The notes: generated by a model from the letters alone, not told the origin. DNA of 37,737 bases from Gemmatimonadota bacterium (GCA_003223455.1 QHVE01000032.1:46126-83862); one strand, 5' to 3'; counted from the stretch's first letter, positions 1-7,622 are shown. Made by a program: numbers and translations.

Positions 1-24
1 GTGCATCGCGTGCGCGCGATGCAC
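1..24 (-). terminator. Perfect hairpin downstream of the first gene
   Basis: GTGCATCGCG at 1-10 pairs perfectly with CGCGATGCAC at 15-24 around a 4-base loop. It lies 7 bases beyond the stop codon of the minus-strand gene at 32-574, where a transcript end is expected. No U-tract follows inside the window, and the structure touches the window edge, so the stem could be longer. Confidence 0.5.
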
Positions 25-31
25 TGACCGG

Positions 32-574
32 CTAGAGTCCCTGCGCCGATTCAGCTGACCCGCTGGACGATTCGAGATTCACCGGCGCGAAGTTTTCGAA
101 TCCGCTCGATTCGTGCACGTCATCCGCCGTCCGGGCCATCACGGCGGCCCACGTCCCGCGTCGTTCGAACTCGCCGCGGTGGAAGCCGCGCAATCCCGCC
201 AGGATCGCCGTAGTGAGCCCTCCCTCCAACGCGACCAGATCCTCCGGCGCGAGTGGTGGCGTCTCACAGGCGCGCAGAGCGTGCGGCACGGCCGCGCCCA
301 GGTGGTCGTACTCCTCGAACAGACACGCCTCGTGCACCCCCTGTGCGCGACGGCGGGCGCCGTGCTCGGCGGCGGTCTCGATGAACAGGTGGACCGCACC
401 CGGCAAGGGAGAGGGGCGCAGCGCCACCGACATGGTGTGCAGCACGGCGGCGAGGTTGCCGGCCCGGTCCTCGTCGCAGAGCGTGCGCAGCTCACCGTGG
501 GCCGCGACGCTCGCCCACGCGTCGAGGATGGCGGGGATGCAGCGATCAAGCGTGTCGGCGAGTCGGGCAGACAT
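32..574 (-). CDS. RsbRD N-terminal-like all-helical protein
   Basis: A 180-residue soluble protein predicted to be almost wholly helical, with no signal peptide or membrane segment. Its body (an opening LADTLDRCIPAILDAW helix, then an AEHGARRRAQG turn and a CLFEEYDHL helix) resembles the RsbRD_N / globin-sensor-like N-terminal domains of stressosome and two-component proteins, which pack as helical bundles and sense signals. No STAS, kinase or other output domain follows. The last ~30 residues are Ser/Glu rich and probably disordered. It starts at ATG 574 with no clear ribosome site and ends at TAG 32. It is probably a stand-alone sensory or partner subunit; the orphan histidine kinase at 1337 is on the other strand and any link is speculative. 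The family call rests on pattern resemblance only. Confidence 0.5.
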   Translation of the reverse strand: MSARLADTLDRCIPAILDAWASVAAHGELRTLCDEDRAGNLAAVLHTMSVALRPSPLPGAVHLFIETAAEHGARRRAQGVHEACLFEEYDHLGAAVPHALRACETPPLAPEDLVALEGGLTTAILAGLRGFHRGEFERRGTWAAVMARTADDVHESSGFENFAPVNLESSSGSAESAQGL

Positions 575-597
575 GCTCGCGACTGTTGCAAGGACAG

Positions 598-631
598 GGC
601 GCGCGCGGCGAACGCTCTCGCCGCGCGCGCC
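598..631 (-). terminator. Strong GC hairpin after the DUF3597 gene
   Basis: A 13-base-pair perfect stem (598-610 with 619-631, core GCGCGCGCGGCG) closes an 8-base loop AACGCTCT. It sits 7 bases past the TGA/TAG end of the minus-strand gene at 639-1043 and before the ATG of no other gene on that strand except 574, so it would separate the two transcripts. There is no U-tract, as is common in GC-rich genomes. Confidence 0.6.
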
Positions 632-638
632 GACGTGC

Positions 639-1043
639 TCAATCGAGCAGGTTCGCGGGCACCTGCCCGCCGTTCTCCGAGAGCTTGCGCAGCACTTCCT
701 TGTGCAACCAGACGTTCATTGTCGCACTATCGTTCATGTCGCCCGTGTAGCCGAGTTCCTGTGCGAGCTGCTTGCGGTTCGCGAGGCTGCTGTCGATCCC
801 GACGAGCTTCATGAGGTCGACGATCGAATGACGCCAGTCGAGCGTCTGCTTCGTTCCCGCGGCCATCGTCTCGAGCACGGTTTCGACATCCACCGCCGGC
901 GGGGCAGCGGTTGCGGCGGGCGCCGCCGGCGCGGACGCCGCGGGTGCCGCCGGCGCAGCGGGTCGCGCCGCGTTGACCTTCGCCTCGGATTCCCGCGCGC
1001 TGTGCCCGAGAATCTTCCCCATCAGAGAGCCAAGGATGCTCAT
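639..1043 (-). CDS. DUF3597 domain protein
   Basis: A 134-residue protein of the DUF3597 family. It has the typical short N-terminal segment MSILGSLMGKILG, then an Ala/Pro-rich linker (about residues 22-50), then the conserved helical domain ending in the family signature WLHKEVLRKLSENGG and PANLLD at the C terminus. Function of the family is unknown. The open frame extends upstream to 1208, but the ATG at 1043 is preferred because AGAGG lies just upstream of it and the family starts there. The linker is lengthened by repeated AAPA units (plus-strand GCCGGCGC repeats around 915-960). It is followed by a strong hairpin and appears monocistronic. It diverges from the histidine kinase at 1337, with 293 bases between that must hold both promoters; I could not pick convincing -35/-10 pairs there. 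Confidence 0.85.
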   Translation of the reverse strand: MSILGSLMGKILGHSARESEAKVNAARPAAPAAPAASAPAAPAATAAPPAVDVETVLETMAAGTKQTLDWRHSIVDLMKLVGIDSSLANRKQLAQELGYTGDMNDSATMNVWLHKEVLRKLSENGGQVPANLLD

Positions 1044-1336
1044 CGTCGTACCTCTTCGCGACTGGCGATCGGAGAACGCGCGATGCTGCACCGTCGCATG
1101 CCCGGGCAGCTCCACGCGGCGCGGCCGTTCGTGTGACGACCGCAGGAGCGAGTGAAGGATCAGCGAGCAAGGAGCGGACCGGATTCCCCCGCGCAGTGTA
1201 GGGCGCACCTCATGGCAGCGTCGGGCGCGCTGGCGTCGAGCTCGAGAGGAACGTCCCCGAGCCCGCTTGCGTACACTGTGATGCTGCCTGGTGCACGTCG
1301 TCGTCTCGCCTCGCTCCTCATCCTCAACACGTCAGC

Positions 1337-2734
1337 ATGACCGACGAACCGTCGCGCGTCATTCGCCCTGCTCCCGAATGGGTGACGCGGCTGCTCTTCG
1401 CGTTCGTCATGCTCAGCCTCGCGGCGCTGATCGTCATTCCGTGGTACGGCGACTACCGGTCGCAGCCGATTCGGCGGGAGGCGAATCGCGTCGCCGACCA
1501 GGGGCGCAGCCTCGTCTCGACGATTCACCTGAACATGGCGCAGGAAGGCGCCGCGCTCGACGACTACGTCGCCGACCCGGACTCGACCACGATGCGGCGC
1601 TTCCGCGAGGCCGACGCGAGCAAGCGGAAGGCCTACGCGCAGCTCTCGCCACTGCTCGCGTCGCTCGGCGACGAACCGCGCCGCCGCATGGCCGACCTGC
1701 TCGATCTCGAGGAGAAGTGGCACACCGCGGTGGAGACGGAGCTGTTCGCCGAGCACGCCGCGAAGACGCAGCGGCACGGTCCACTCCAGGAAGTGCTCTA
1801 CGATCGCATGCTCATCGCCGCCGCGAGGCTGGACGACGCGATCGCGCAGTCGGCGCGGGCGGCGCGCGACGAGGACGCGGCACGTGAACAACGCGACCAG
1901 CGCACGAGCGTGCTCCTTGGCGTGCTCGCGCTCACCGCCGCGGCGGCGACGGGGTGGTTGTCCAGGCGCACCCATGCCTATGCACTCGCCGCCGAGGAGC
2001 GGCGCGCAGCGCTGGCGGACGCGGTGGCGGCCCGCGCGCGGCTGATGCGCGGCGTGAGTCACGACCTCAAGAATCCCATCCACGCGATCGACGGCCACGC
2101 CCAGCTGCTCGAGGACGAGCTTCGAGGTCCGCTCACCCCCGAGCAGCGCGACAGCATCGCCCGCATCCGCCGGTCGGCGCGTTCGTTGATGGCACTGATC
2201 GAGGACCTGCTCGAGCTGGCCCGCGCCGAGGCGGGTCAGCTCACCGTGAAGCTCGATCGCGTCGTGCTGTACGACGTCGTCCGCGACGCGGTGGAAGAGC
2301 ATCGCGCGGCCGCCGAAGCAGCGGGGCTGACGCTCGCGCACGCCGACGACGCGTCCAGGACGATCCTCACCACCGATCCGGCGCGCGTGACGCAGGTCCT
2401 CGGCAACCTTCTGTCGAACGCGATCAAGTACACGCCCGCGGGGGGACGCATCGACGTCAGCACCGAGATGCTGGAGCGCCGCGACGGAGCGGAAGCCGGC
2501 CGGCTCGCCATTTACGTCACCGACGACGGACCCGGCATCCCGACGGACAAGTACGACGAGGTGTTCGGGGAGTTCACGCGCCTCGACTCGACCGACAAGC
2601 CCGGTGCAGGACTCGGTCTCTCGATCGCACGCCGCGTCGCGCGGCTGCTCGGCGGTGACGTCACGGTGAGCGGCGGCCAGGAGGGCGGCGGCGCGCGATT
2701 CACGTTCTGGCTTCCGATGAGACCGACGGCGTGA
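1337..2734 (+). CDS. Membrane sensor histidine kinase (orphan)
   Basis: A 465-residue class-I histidine kinase. Residues ~17-38 form the first membrane span and ~190-209 the second. The ~150-residue extracytoplasmic part between them is helical and resembles a CHASE3/four-helix-bundle sensor. The H-box GVSHDLKNP carries the phospho-accepting His242. The ATPase domain shows the N-box (Asn361 in NLLSNAIKYTP), the G1 box VTDDGPGIP (~394-402) and the G2 box GAGLGLSIARR (~423-433), so all catalytic elements are intact. There is no HAMP domain recognisable between the second span and the H-box, only a ~30-residue helix. No response regulator gene lies nearby, so the partner is unknown. The ATG at 1337 has no good ribosome site. 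A hairpin terminator lies 33 bases after the stop. Confidence 0.93.
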   Translation: MTDEPSRVIRPAPEWVTRLLFAFVMLSLAALIVIPWYGDYRSQPIRREANRVADQGRSLVSTIHLNMAQEGAALDDYVADPDSTTMRRFREADASKRKAYAQLSPLLASLGDEPRRRMADLLDLEEKWHTAVETELFAEHAAKTQRHGPLQEVLYDRMLIAAARLDDAIAQSARAARDEDAAREQRDQRTSVLLGVLALTAAAATGWLSRRTHAYALAAEERRAALADAVAARARLMRGVSHDLKNPIHAIDGHAQLLEDELRGPLTPEQRDSIARIRRSARSLMALIEDLLELARAEAGQLTVKLDRVVLYDVVRDAVEEHRAAAEAAGLTLAHADDASRTILTTDPARVTQVLGNLLSNAIKYTPAGGRIDVSTEMLERRDGAEAGRLAIYVTDDGPGIPTDKYDEVFGEFTRLDSTDKPGAGLGLSIARRVARLLGGDVTVSGGQEGGGARFTFWLPMRPTA

Positions 2735-2766
2735 ATGACGGTGGGGAGCGAGGGGTGGGGAGTTTG

Positions 2767-2798
2767 CGGCCTCGGGACGTCGAAGCATCCCGAGGCCG
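2767..2798. terminator. Bidirectional hairpin between convergent genes
   Basis: CGGCCTCGGGA at 2767-2777 pairs perfectly with TCCCGAGGCCG at 2788-2798 around a 10-base loop. It is the only notable structure between the convergent ends of the kinase gene (2734) and the PRC-barrel gene (2827), and fits a shared terminator for both strands. Confidence 0.6.
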
Positions 2799-2826
2799 TT
2801 CGTCGTCACCCCCCACTCCCCGCCCG

Positions 2827-3159
2827 TTACAGCTGGCTTCTCGGTATCTCCTTCTCCACTCGACTCACCCGCGGCCTCTCCACATCACTGAGATCCATCC
2901 AGTCCCAGGGGATGTCGTAGTGCACGTAGCCCGCCGCGCGCGTGATGCGGCGCACGAGCTGCTGCACGATGCGGCCGTTGGCGATCGCGTCGAATGGTCC
3001 CCAGCGCCCCACGCCGAACCGCGTCACCACATACTCGTTGCCGCCGCGCTCGAGCACGATCTCGGCCTTCAGCTCCTCGATGCGCCCGATCCGCCGTCCG
3101 TCGGCGTCGCGCACGGACCGGCCGACGAGCTGGTGAAGCGCCACGGTGCGCGTGCTCAC
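2827..3159 (-). CDS. PRC-barrel-like protein, second of a pair
   Basis: A 110-residue soluble protein. The first ~75 residues follow the PRC-barrel pattern: a strand ending at GRSVRDADGRRIGRIEELK, then EIVLERGGNEYVVTRFG, with the conserved turn D-x-x-G-R-x-I-G-R. PRC barrels are small beta barrels that bind RNA, proteins or ligands and often sit beside membrane transporters. The C terminus (YDIPWDWMDLSD) is aromatic and acidic. The start is GTG 3159, overlapping the TGA of the upstream PRC gene by four bases (GTGA), which implies translational coupling. It is the last gene of the operon that runs down from 6650 and ends at a hairpin. Its position behind the NRAMP-like transporter suggests a regulatory or accessory role there; this is inference. 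Confidence 0.7.
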   Translation of the reverse strand: MSTRTVALHQLVGRSVRDADGRRIGRIEELKAEIVLERGGNEYVVTRFGVGRWGPFDAIANGRIVQQLVRRITRAAGYVHYDIPWDWMDLSDVERPRVSRVEKEIPRSQL

Positions 3160-3536
3160 TTCTGGTCACCCCGCGCGCCCGGAATCCGGCACACGAAGTG
3201 TTCCTTCAGCCAGCGCTCCAGGTGCTCCGACTCGAGCGACTTCTCGTCGACGTCGAGCTCGATCGTGTCGCCGATGCGACGCACCTTGTCGAACTGGATG
3301 CGGCTCACGTGCTCCTCGCGCCGGCCGAGCAACACGCGCAGCCCACGGCGGAGCGCGACGAACCACCCGCCGACACGCTCGGCGCGTGCCGAACCGCCGA
3401 TGACGATCGTCGCCACGCGCGGCGGATGTCCCTCCTCGAGCTCGAGCAGTAGCACGTCCACTCGCCCGATCTTCTCCTGCGCCTGATCGACGAGCTGCGC
3501 GTCGAGCACGTCGTGCGCGAGGTGTACGGCGCCCAT
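3156..3536 (-). CDS. PRC-barrel-like protein, first of a pair
   Basis: A 126-residue soluble protein with a beta-rich N-terminal half of PRC-barrel type (DAQLVDQAQEKIGRVDVLLL, then PPRVATIVIGGSA) and a more helical basic middle (ERVGGWFVALRRGLRVLLG). The C-terminal third (RIQFDKVRRIGDTIELDVDE, then a WLKEHFVCRIPG helix) resembles the linker that follows PRC domains in proteins with MgtE-N/CBS modules. The ATG at 3536 follows the transporter's TGA with one base between (TGACATG), and its own stop overlaps the next GTG start. The three genes are therefore almost certainly translated from one message. A regulatory subunit for the transporter is plausible, but no CBS or nucleotide-binding domain is present. 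Confidence 0.6.
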   Translation of the reverse strand: MGAVHLAHDVLDAQLVDQAQEKIGRVDVLLLELEEGHPPRVATIVIGGSARAERVGGWFVALRRGLRVLLGRREEHVSRIQFDKVRRIGDTIELDVDEKSLESEHLERWLKEHFVCRIPGARGDQK

Positions 3537-3537
3537 G

Positions 3538-4686
3538 TCAGCCTCCGAGCAGCTGGAGTGGGAGCGCCGCCACGAGCAGCGCCACCGACAGCAGCGCGAT
3601 GACCACCAGCGCGACGTTGCTCGCCCATCCGTTGACGTGCTTCATCAGGATGTCGCCATCGTTCATCAGCGCGAGGAGCGGGATCACCGTCACCGGCAGG
3701 CTCGCCGCCGTCGCGACCATCGACACGTTGGTGAGCGTCAGCGGGTTCGCCCCGATCGCGATGGGCACGGCGGCGAGGAGGATGAGCACCGTGTACACGG
3801 TGGCGAACCGCGCGTCCTTCTCCGGCTTCAGGTTCTCGCTCCAGCTCCACCCGAATCCCTGCGCGAGCAGATAGGCGAGGGCCAGCACGATCTCGAGCGT
3901 CGAGAGCACCATCGCGATCTGCTCGTAGCGATCCACCTTGATCTCGCGCGGCGCGAGCACGAGTGCCGCGGCGATGAGCGCCGCCACGGCGAGGCCGCCA
4001 CCGAACACATTCCCGAGGCCGGCCGTCACGCGGTTCACGCCGAGATGCTCCATCGTCCACCCGTCCTCGAGCGCGCCCGCCGAATAGAACAGGTAGAGGT
4101 ACGGGCTGATCGAGGCGCCGAGGATGCTGACGGCGAGATACCAGTACCGCGCGCGGTTGTCGGACGGCAGTGAGGGAAGCATGCCATGGCCCACCGCTGG
4201 CCACGCCGGATGGAGCTTCAGCGCCCCGACCGCGAAGACGAGGGCGACGAGTCCCAGCAGCGCCGTGCCCTTCTCGACGATGCCGAACGTGCCCCGCCAC
4301 AGAAGCACCCAGCCCAGCAGCGCGACCGGGATGGCCCACCATGCGAAGTTGATCCCCGTCGCCATCTGGAGCGCGATCGACACGCCGCCGATCTCCGATG
4401 CGAGCACGAGGAAGCTGACGAGGAATACCGCGACGAGCGGCAGCAGGAAGAACCGATACCCGAATCGCTCGCGCAGCAGGTCGACGTAGGTGCGCTTGCT
4501 GACCGCCGCGAGCCGCCCGGTCATCTCCATCAGGAGCGCGAGACTCAGCGTGCCGAGCACGAGGACCCAGGCGAGACGATAGCCGAACTCGGCGCCGCCT
4601 TGTGTGGACGTGGCGATCGAGCCGACCTCGAGGAATCCGCCGATGCTCGTGATGACGCCGAGCGCGACCTCGCTCCACTTCTTCAC
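3538..4686 (-). CDS. NRAMP-family (divalent metal type) transporter with altered metal-site motifs
   Basis: A 382-residue polytopic membrane protein with about 10-11 hydrophobic segments and the NRAMP/MntH sequence layout (for example TQGGAEFGYRLAWVLVLGT after TM1). In classical NRAMPs, Mn2+/Fe2+ is held by the TM1 motif DPGN and the TM6 motif MPHN. Here the TM1 position reads EVGS (in GGFLEVGSIATS) and the TM6 position reads SPYL (in GASISPYLYLF). The coordinating Asp, Asn and Met are therefore replaced. SPYL is known in a broad set of bacterial NRAMP relatives; the TM1 change looks less common. Substrate cannot be assigned from sequence; Mg2+ or another ion is possible. The start is GTG 4686, overlapping the lipoprotein's TGA (GTGA); an open frame extends further upstream but only as a shadow. 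Genes downstream encode two PRC-barrel proteins. Confidence 0.85.
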   Translation of the reverse strand: MKKWSEVALGVITSIGGFLEVGSIATSTQGGAEFGYRLAWVLVLGTLSLALLMEMTGRLAAVSKRTYVDLLRERFGYRFFLLPLVAVFLVSFLVLASEIGGVSIALQMATGINFAWWAIPVALLGWVLLWRGTFGIVEKGTALLGLVALVFAVGALKLHPAWPAVGHGMLPSLPSDNRARYWYLAVSILGASISPYLYLFYSAGALEDGWTMEHLGVNRVTAGLGNVFGGGLAVAALIAAALVLAPREIKVDRYEQIAMVLSTLEIVLALAYLLAQGFGWSWSENLKPEKDARFATVYTVLILLAAVPIAIGANPLTLTNVSMVATAASLPVTVIPLLALMNDGDILMKHVNGWASNVALVVIALLSVALLVAALPLQLLGG

Positions 4687-5021
4687 GAGCCGGTCTCCGC
4701 ATTCAGCGCTCGAATCGCGGTGCGCAGCGAGTCGAGCGCGGCGGCGGCGTAGGACGAGTCGGTCTTCGAGTGCGCCGCCTGACCGATCGTCTGCTTCGAC
4801 TCTTCGAGCGCGGCCAGCGCAGCGTCGCGCAGCTGCGTGGCGTAGGTCGTCGTGATCGCGCCCGAGCCATGCTCGTCGCGGGCGAGCTGCATCGTCGCCG
4901 TCCACGACGAGACGGCCTCGAGCTGCTTGTCCAGCGGCGGTGGCGAGCCGCACGCGCTGGCCGACAGTGCGAGGGCGAGCATCGCCCCGATGCGTAGTGT
5001 GCCCATGGCGAACGCTTGCAT
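4683..5021 (-). CDS. Small secreted lipoprotein
   Basis: A 112-residue protein with a hydrophobic signal (residues ~7-22) and a lipobox-like ASAC ending at Cys24, predicting a membrane-anchored lipoprotein. The mature part is a short helical domain rich in Ala and Gln (around ALAALEESKQTIGQAAH, residues 70-84) with no recognisable family. The start is either ATG 5021, which has GAGG only a base or two upstream, or ATG 5006, five codons later; the first lies inside a 9-bp palindrome (5019-5039), which makes the second equally possible. The stop codon overlaps the transporter's GTG start. Being coupled to the transporter, it may act in the same process outside the cytoplasmic membrane, but nothing in the sequence says how. 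Confidence 0.7.
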   Translation of the reverse strand: MQAFAMGTLRIGAMLALALSASACGSPPPLDKQLEAVSSWTATMQLARDEHGSGAITTTYATQLRDAALAALEESKQTIGQAAHSKTDSSYAAAALDSLRTAIRALNAETGS

Positions 5022-5039
5022 GCCTCGGATCGAGGCATG
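5019..5039. other. 9-bp perfect palindrome over a start codon
   Basis: CATGCCTCG, loop GAT, CGAGGCATG. The stem covers the ATG at 5021 of the lipoprotein gene and lies 26 bases after the stop of the PP-loop ATPase gene. It could be a weak transcription stop between the two genes, an operator, or an RNA hairpin that masks translation initiation. No U-tract follows on the minus strand. Confidence 0.45.
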
Positions 5040-5064
5040 AAGCGTACCGAGCAGTTGAACCTCG

Positions 5065-5745
5065 CTAGACCGGCAGGAGATCGCAGTAGGTGAAGCGATC
5101 CTCGCGTCGTACGATCTCACCGGCCGCGACGGCGATGGGACGCGAGAAGATCGGCCCGCCGTGCACGAAGGTGTGGAACTCGCCGTTCTCGCCGCACGGA
5201 TCGGCGGTGACCGGCAGGTCGGCGAGCAGTGTCCGGTCGAACCGGCGGCCAGCGAAACGCGCCTCGATCTGCGTCTCGTCCACGCAGACGAGCGTCGCCT
5301 CGAATCCGTCGGCGACGAACGTATCCGCGAGCGCGCGCGTCGGTCGCTCCCACAACGGATATAGCCCGCGATACGGCGTGTCGGCGAGCAGGCGGTCCCG
5401 ATAGTCGCGGACGTCGCGGAGGTAGAGATCGCCGAACGCGATGCGGCGCACCGCAGGGTGCCGTTCGGCGAGCACCTGGAGCGCATCGAGAAAGGCCTGC
5501 TGGTACGCCGCGTCGGACGATTTCGGCTCGAGCCACACCTCGATGAGCGGAAGCCCGAGCGCTGCCGCCTGCGCCTCGAGCAGCGTACGCCGCACGCCGT
5601 GGATGCTCACGCGATCGTACTCGCGGGTGACGCTCGTGAGGAGCGCCACGACCTCGTGCACGTTGCTCGCGCGCAGGTGCTGCAGAGTGAGCGAGCTGTC
5701 CTTGCCGCCGCTCCAGCTCAGGGCAACCGGCTCTCTCGCATTCAC
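5065..5745 (-). CDS. PP-loop ATPase, diphthine-ammonia-ligase (Dph6/MJ0570) family
   Basis: A 226-residue cytoplasmic protein with the adenylation PP-loop ALSWSGGKDSSL at residues 8-19. The family signatures RIAFGDLYLRDVRDYR (residues 101-116) and, near the C terminus, DPCGENGEFHTFVHGGP (residues 182-198) are also present. In eukaryotes Dph6 amidates diphthine on EF2. Bacteria lack diphthamide, so the bacterial members must act on another substrate, perhaps in cofactor or translation-factor modification; that substrate is unknown. The start is GTG 5745, overlapping the TGA of the DUF1259 gene by four bases (GTGA). The open frame runs far upstream, but the family begins only a few residues before the PP-loop. 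All residues needed for ATP binding appear intact. Confidence 0.88.
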   Translation of the reverse strand: MNAREPVALSWSGGKDSSLTLQHLRASNVHEVVALLTSVTREYDRVSIHGVRRTLLEAQAAALGLPLIEVWLEPKSSDAAYQQAFLDALQVLAERHPAVRRIAFGDLYLRDVRDYRDRLLADTPYRGLYPLWERPTRALADTFVADGFEATLVCVDETQIEARFAGRRFDRTLLADLPVTADPCGENGEFHTFVHGGPIFSRPIAVAAGEIVRREDRFTYCDLLPV

Positions 5746-6650
5746 CGTCCGGTCTTCGATGCTGTCCGATCGAGCGCGGCGCGCACTCCTTTCGCCAGTG
5801 TCACGGCATCGTCGTTCGCCCAGAAGTGCATGAAGAAGAGCCGCGGCGATTCGTCGAGCATGTGGCTGTGCAGTGCCGTGGGGGTGATGCCGTGCGCCTG
5901 CAGGGCGCGAATGACCGCGTTCACCTCCTCGGCGCGCATCACGAAGTCGCCCGTGACCGCCGCCTTGCCGCCGCCCGTCGGCTGAAAGTTGATCGCCGTC
6001 GCGACGCCCATCGACGGCGGCACCTCGTGGCCCTGCGCCATGATGCGCTCGCGTCGCGGGACGCTCACCTGGTAGACGACGCCGTTGAGCTTCCCCGTGA
6101 CGCCGAGGGCCGCGGCGATGCCGGCGGTATCGAGCTCTGCTTCGGAGGGCGCCGCCGGTGCGGCGGGCGTGCCGAGCGGTGTCTTCGTCGTACCGAGCGC
6201 GGTGCGTATCGTCTGAGCGATCTTCACCGGGTCGCCGTGCGCCGACACGTGCATGTACATCACGCGCGGTGACTCGCCGAGCACGTGATTGTGCAGCGCC
6301 GTCTGCTCCACGCCGCCGGCCTGGAGCGCGCGCATCACGCCACCGACCTCGCCCTCGAGGAGTACGAGGTCGCCCATCGCCATCGCGATGTGCGGGCCCA
6401 TCGGCTCGAACGCCACCCACGAGCCGAGCGCGAGTGCCGGCTTGAGCGTGACGCCGTCCGCGACGACGGTGAGATCGCTTCGCGGAAAGCTGAATCGAAC
6501 CACGCCGCCTGGCTGGTCGGCGCCGGCCCGACCGAGCGCCTCGGTGACACCGGCGAGCGGCGCCTGCGCAGCGGCGCTCGGCGCGCTGGCGCTCGCGACG
6601 ACGACGCTGACGAGCAGAACGGTGGGGAGGTGCATCACGATGGAAGACAT
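5742..6650 (-). CDS. Secreted DUF1259 protein with two repeats
   Basis: A 302-residue protein with an N-terminal signal peptide (hydrophobic ~9-22, cleavage probably after SAAAQA near residue 30). The mature part holds two copies of the same unit. The first has ALQAGGVEQTALHNHVLGES at about 109-128, and the second has ALQAHGITPTALHSHMLDES at about 249-268. These are followed by VMYMHVSAHGD and LFFMHFWANDD respectively. This H-x-H / M-H pattern is the hallmark of DUF1259 (LppY/LpqO-type) proteins, whose function is unknown; the paired histidines could bind metal. The second copy is closer to family consensus. The ATG at 6650 is preferred because the signal peptide needs it, though no good ribosome site is seen. 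It is the first gene of the operon reaching 2827. Confidence 0.85.
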   Translation of the reverse strand: MSSIVMHLPTVLLVSVVVASASAPSAAAQAPLAGVTEALGRAGADQPGGVVRFSFPRSDLTVVADGVTLKPALALGSWVAFEPMGPHIAMAMGDLVLLEGEVGGVMRALQAGGVEQTALHNHVLGESPRVMYMHVSAHGDPVKIAQTIRTALGTTKTPLGTPAAPAAPSEAELDTAGIAAALGVTGKLNGVVYQVSVPRRERIMAQGHEVPPSMGVATAINFQPTGGGKAAVTGDFVMRAEEVNAVIRALQAHGITPTALHSHMLDESPRLFFMHFWANDDAVTLAKGVRAALDRTASKTGR

Positions 6651-6815
6651 AGGTATTGCTCTGGAGAGGACGTTGCCCCGTGCAGCACGCAATCTTACCG
6701 CCACGCTCGCCACGTGCACGTCCGCGCGCACCTGCACACCTGCGCGTTTGGAACGCCCATTGCTCTCCGCCGTGATCCCACGATCGCGAGAGATCTCTCT
6801 TTTTCGGAGCGTCCG

Positions 6816-7622
6816 ATGGCGAAAGACCGAATCTACGAGACCGACGAAGGAATCCGCATCGCGCAGTTGAGCGCGTTGGACGACTTCGAGGTCGCCGAGG
6901 GCTACCCCGACATCCGAGGCTGGACCGTCGCGTCCACAGACGGTCAGGAGGTCGGCAAGGTGCACGACCTGCTGATCGACGTCGACCACATGCGCACGCG
7001 CTATCTCGACGTGCGTCTCACGAAGGAGCTCGCCGCGTCGCCAAGCGATCGCGACGTGCTCGTGCCGATCGGCACGGCGCAGGTGGTGGAGGACAAGAAG
7101 GTGGTGCGCGTGCCGCTCACCGCAGAGCGGTTCGGGCTGCTGCCGATGTACGAGCACGGGCGACTCACGCGCACCCACGAGCTGGAAGTCCGGCGGCACT
7201 TCTCGCTCGGCGAGGCAGCGGCTGCTGCCGGAGCCGGCGCGGCTGCCACCGCGGCGGGACGCGACTTCTACGACGACGAGGGCTACGACGACCGCCGCTT
7301 CTTCGGCAAGCGTCGGCCCACGCGCGCGGACGAACAGGTCGCGGCGCGGCGCGTCGATGCGGAGCGCGCCGAGGCGGCGCGGGTGGACGCCGAGCGCAAC
7401 GACGCCGTGCGCGATGAAGTCAGGCGCGACGTCATCGAGCGTGACGCTGTCGAACGCGACGCCGTGCAACGCGACGCCGTCGAACGCGACGTCCGCGCGC
7501 GCGAGAGCGAGATCCGTGTGCCGGTCGAGCGCGAGGACGCCGTGGTGCTCAAGCGCGGCGAGGATGGACGCGACGAGATCATCATCAGACGGCCGATCGG
7601 GGAGGGGAGGAGCAATCGCTGA
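6816..7622 (+). CDS. PRC-barrel protein with a charged repeat tail
   Basis: A 268-residue protein. Residues ~25-105 form a PRC barrel (YPDIRGWTVASTDGQEVGKV, then LLIDVDHMRTRYLDVRL and VLVPIGTAQV). After an Ala-rich stretch and a YDDEGYDDRRFFGKR patch, the C-terminal ~90 residues are a highly charged low-complexity tail of R/E/D/V. It includes tandem five-residue units of the form D-A-V-E/Q-R that are visible as 15-base repeats around 7439-7497. The end is a short beta-like segment IIIRRPIGEG. The tail probably forms a single long charged helix. The ATG at 6816 follows GGAG by seven bases; the frame is open further upstream without similarity. Bacterial relatives with this layout are general stress or envelope-associated proteins of unknown function. 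It diverges from the DUF1259 gene. Confidence 0.8.
   Translation: MAKDRIYETDEGIRIAQLSALDDFEVAEGYPDIRGWTVASTDGQEVGKVHDLLIDVDHMRTRYLDVRLTKELAASPSDRDVLVPIGTAQVVEDKKVVRVPLTAERFGLLPMYEHGRLTRTHELEVRRHFSLGEAAAAAGAGAAATAAGRDFYDDEGYDDRRFFGKRRPTRADEQVAARRVDAERAEAARVDAERNDAVRDEVRRDVIERDAVERDAVQRDAVERDVRARESEIRVPVEREDAVVLKRGEDGRDEIIIRRPIGEGRSNR

Noticed and set aside
1160-2809. A 549-residue minus-strand frame opposite the histidine kinase
   Set aside because: Shadow frame; the plus strand carries all kinase boxes.
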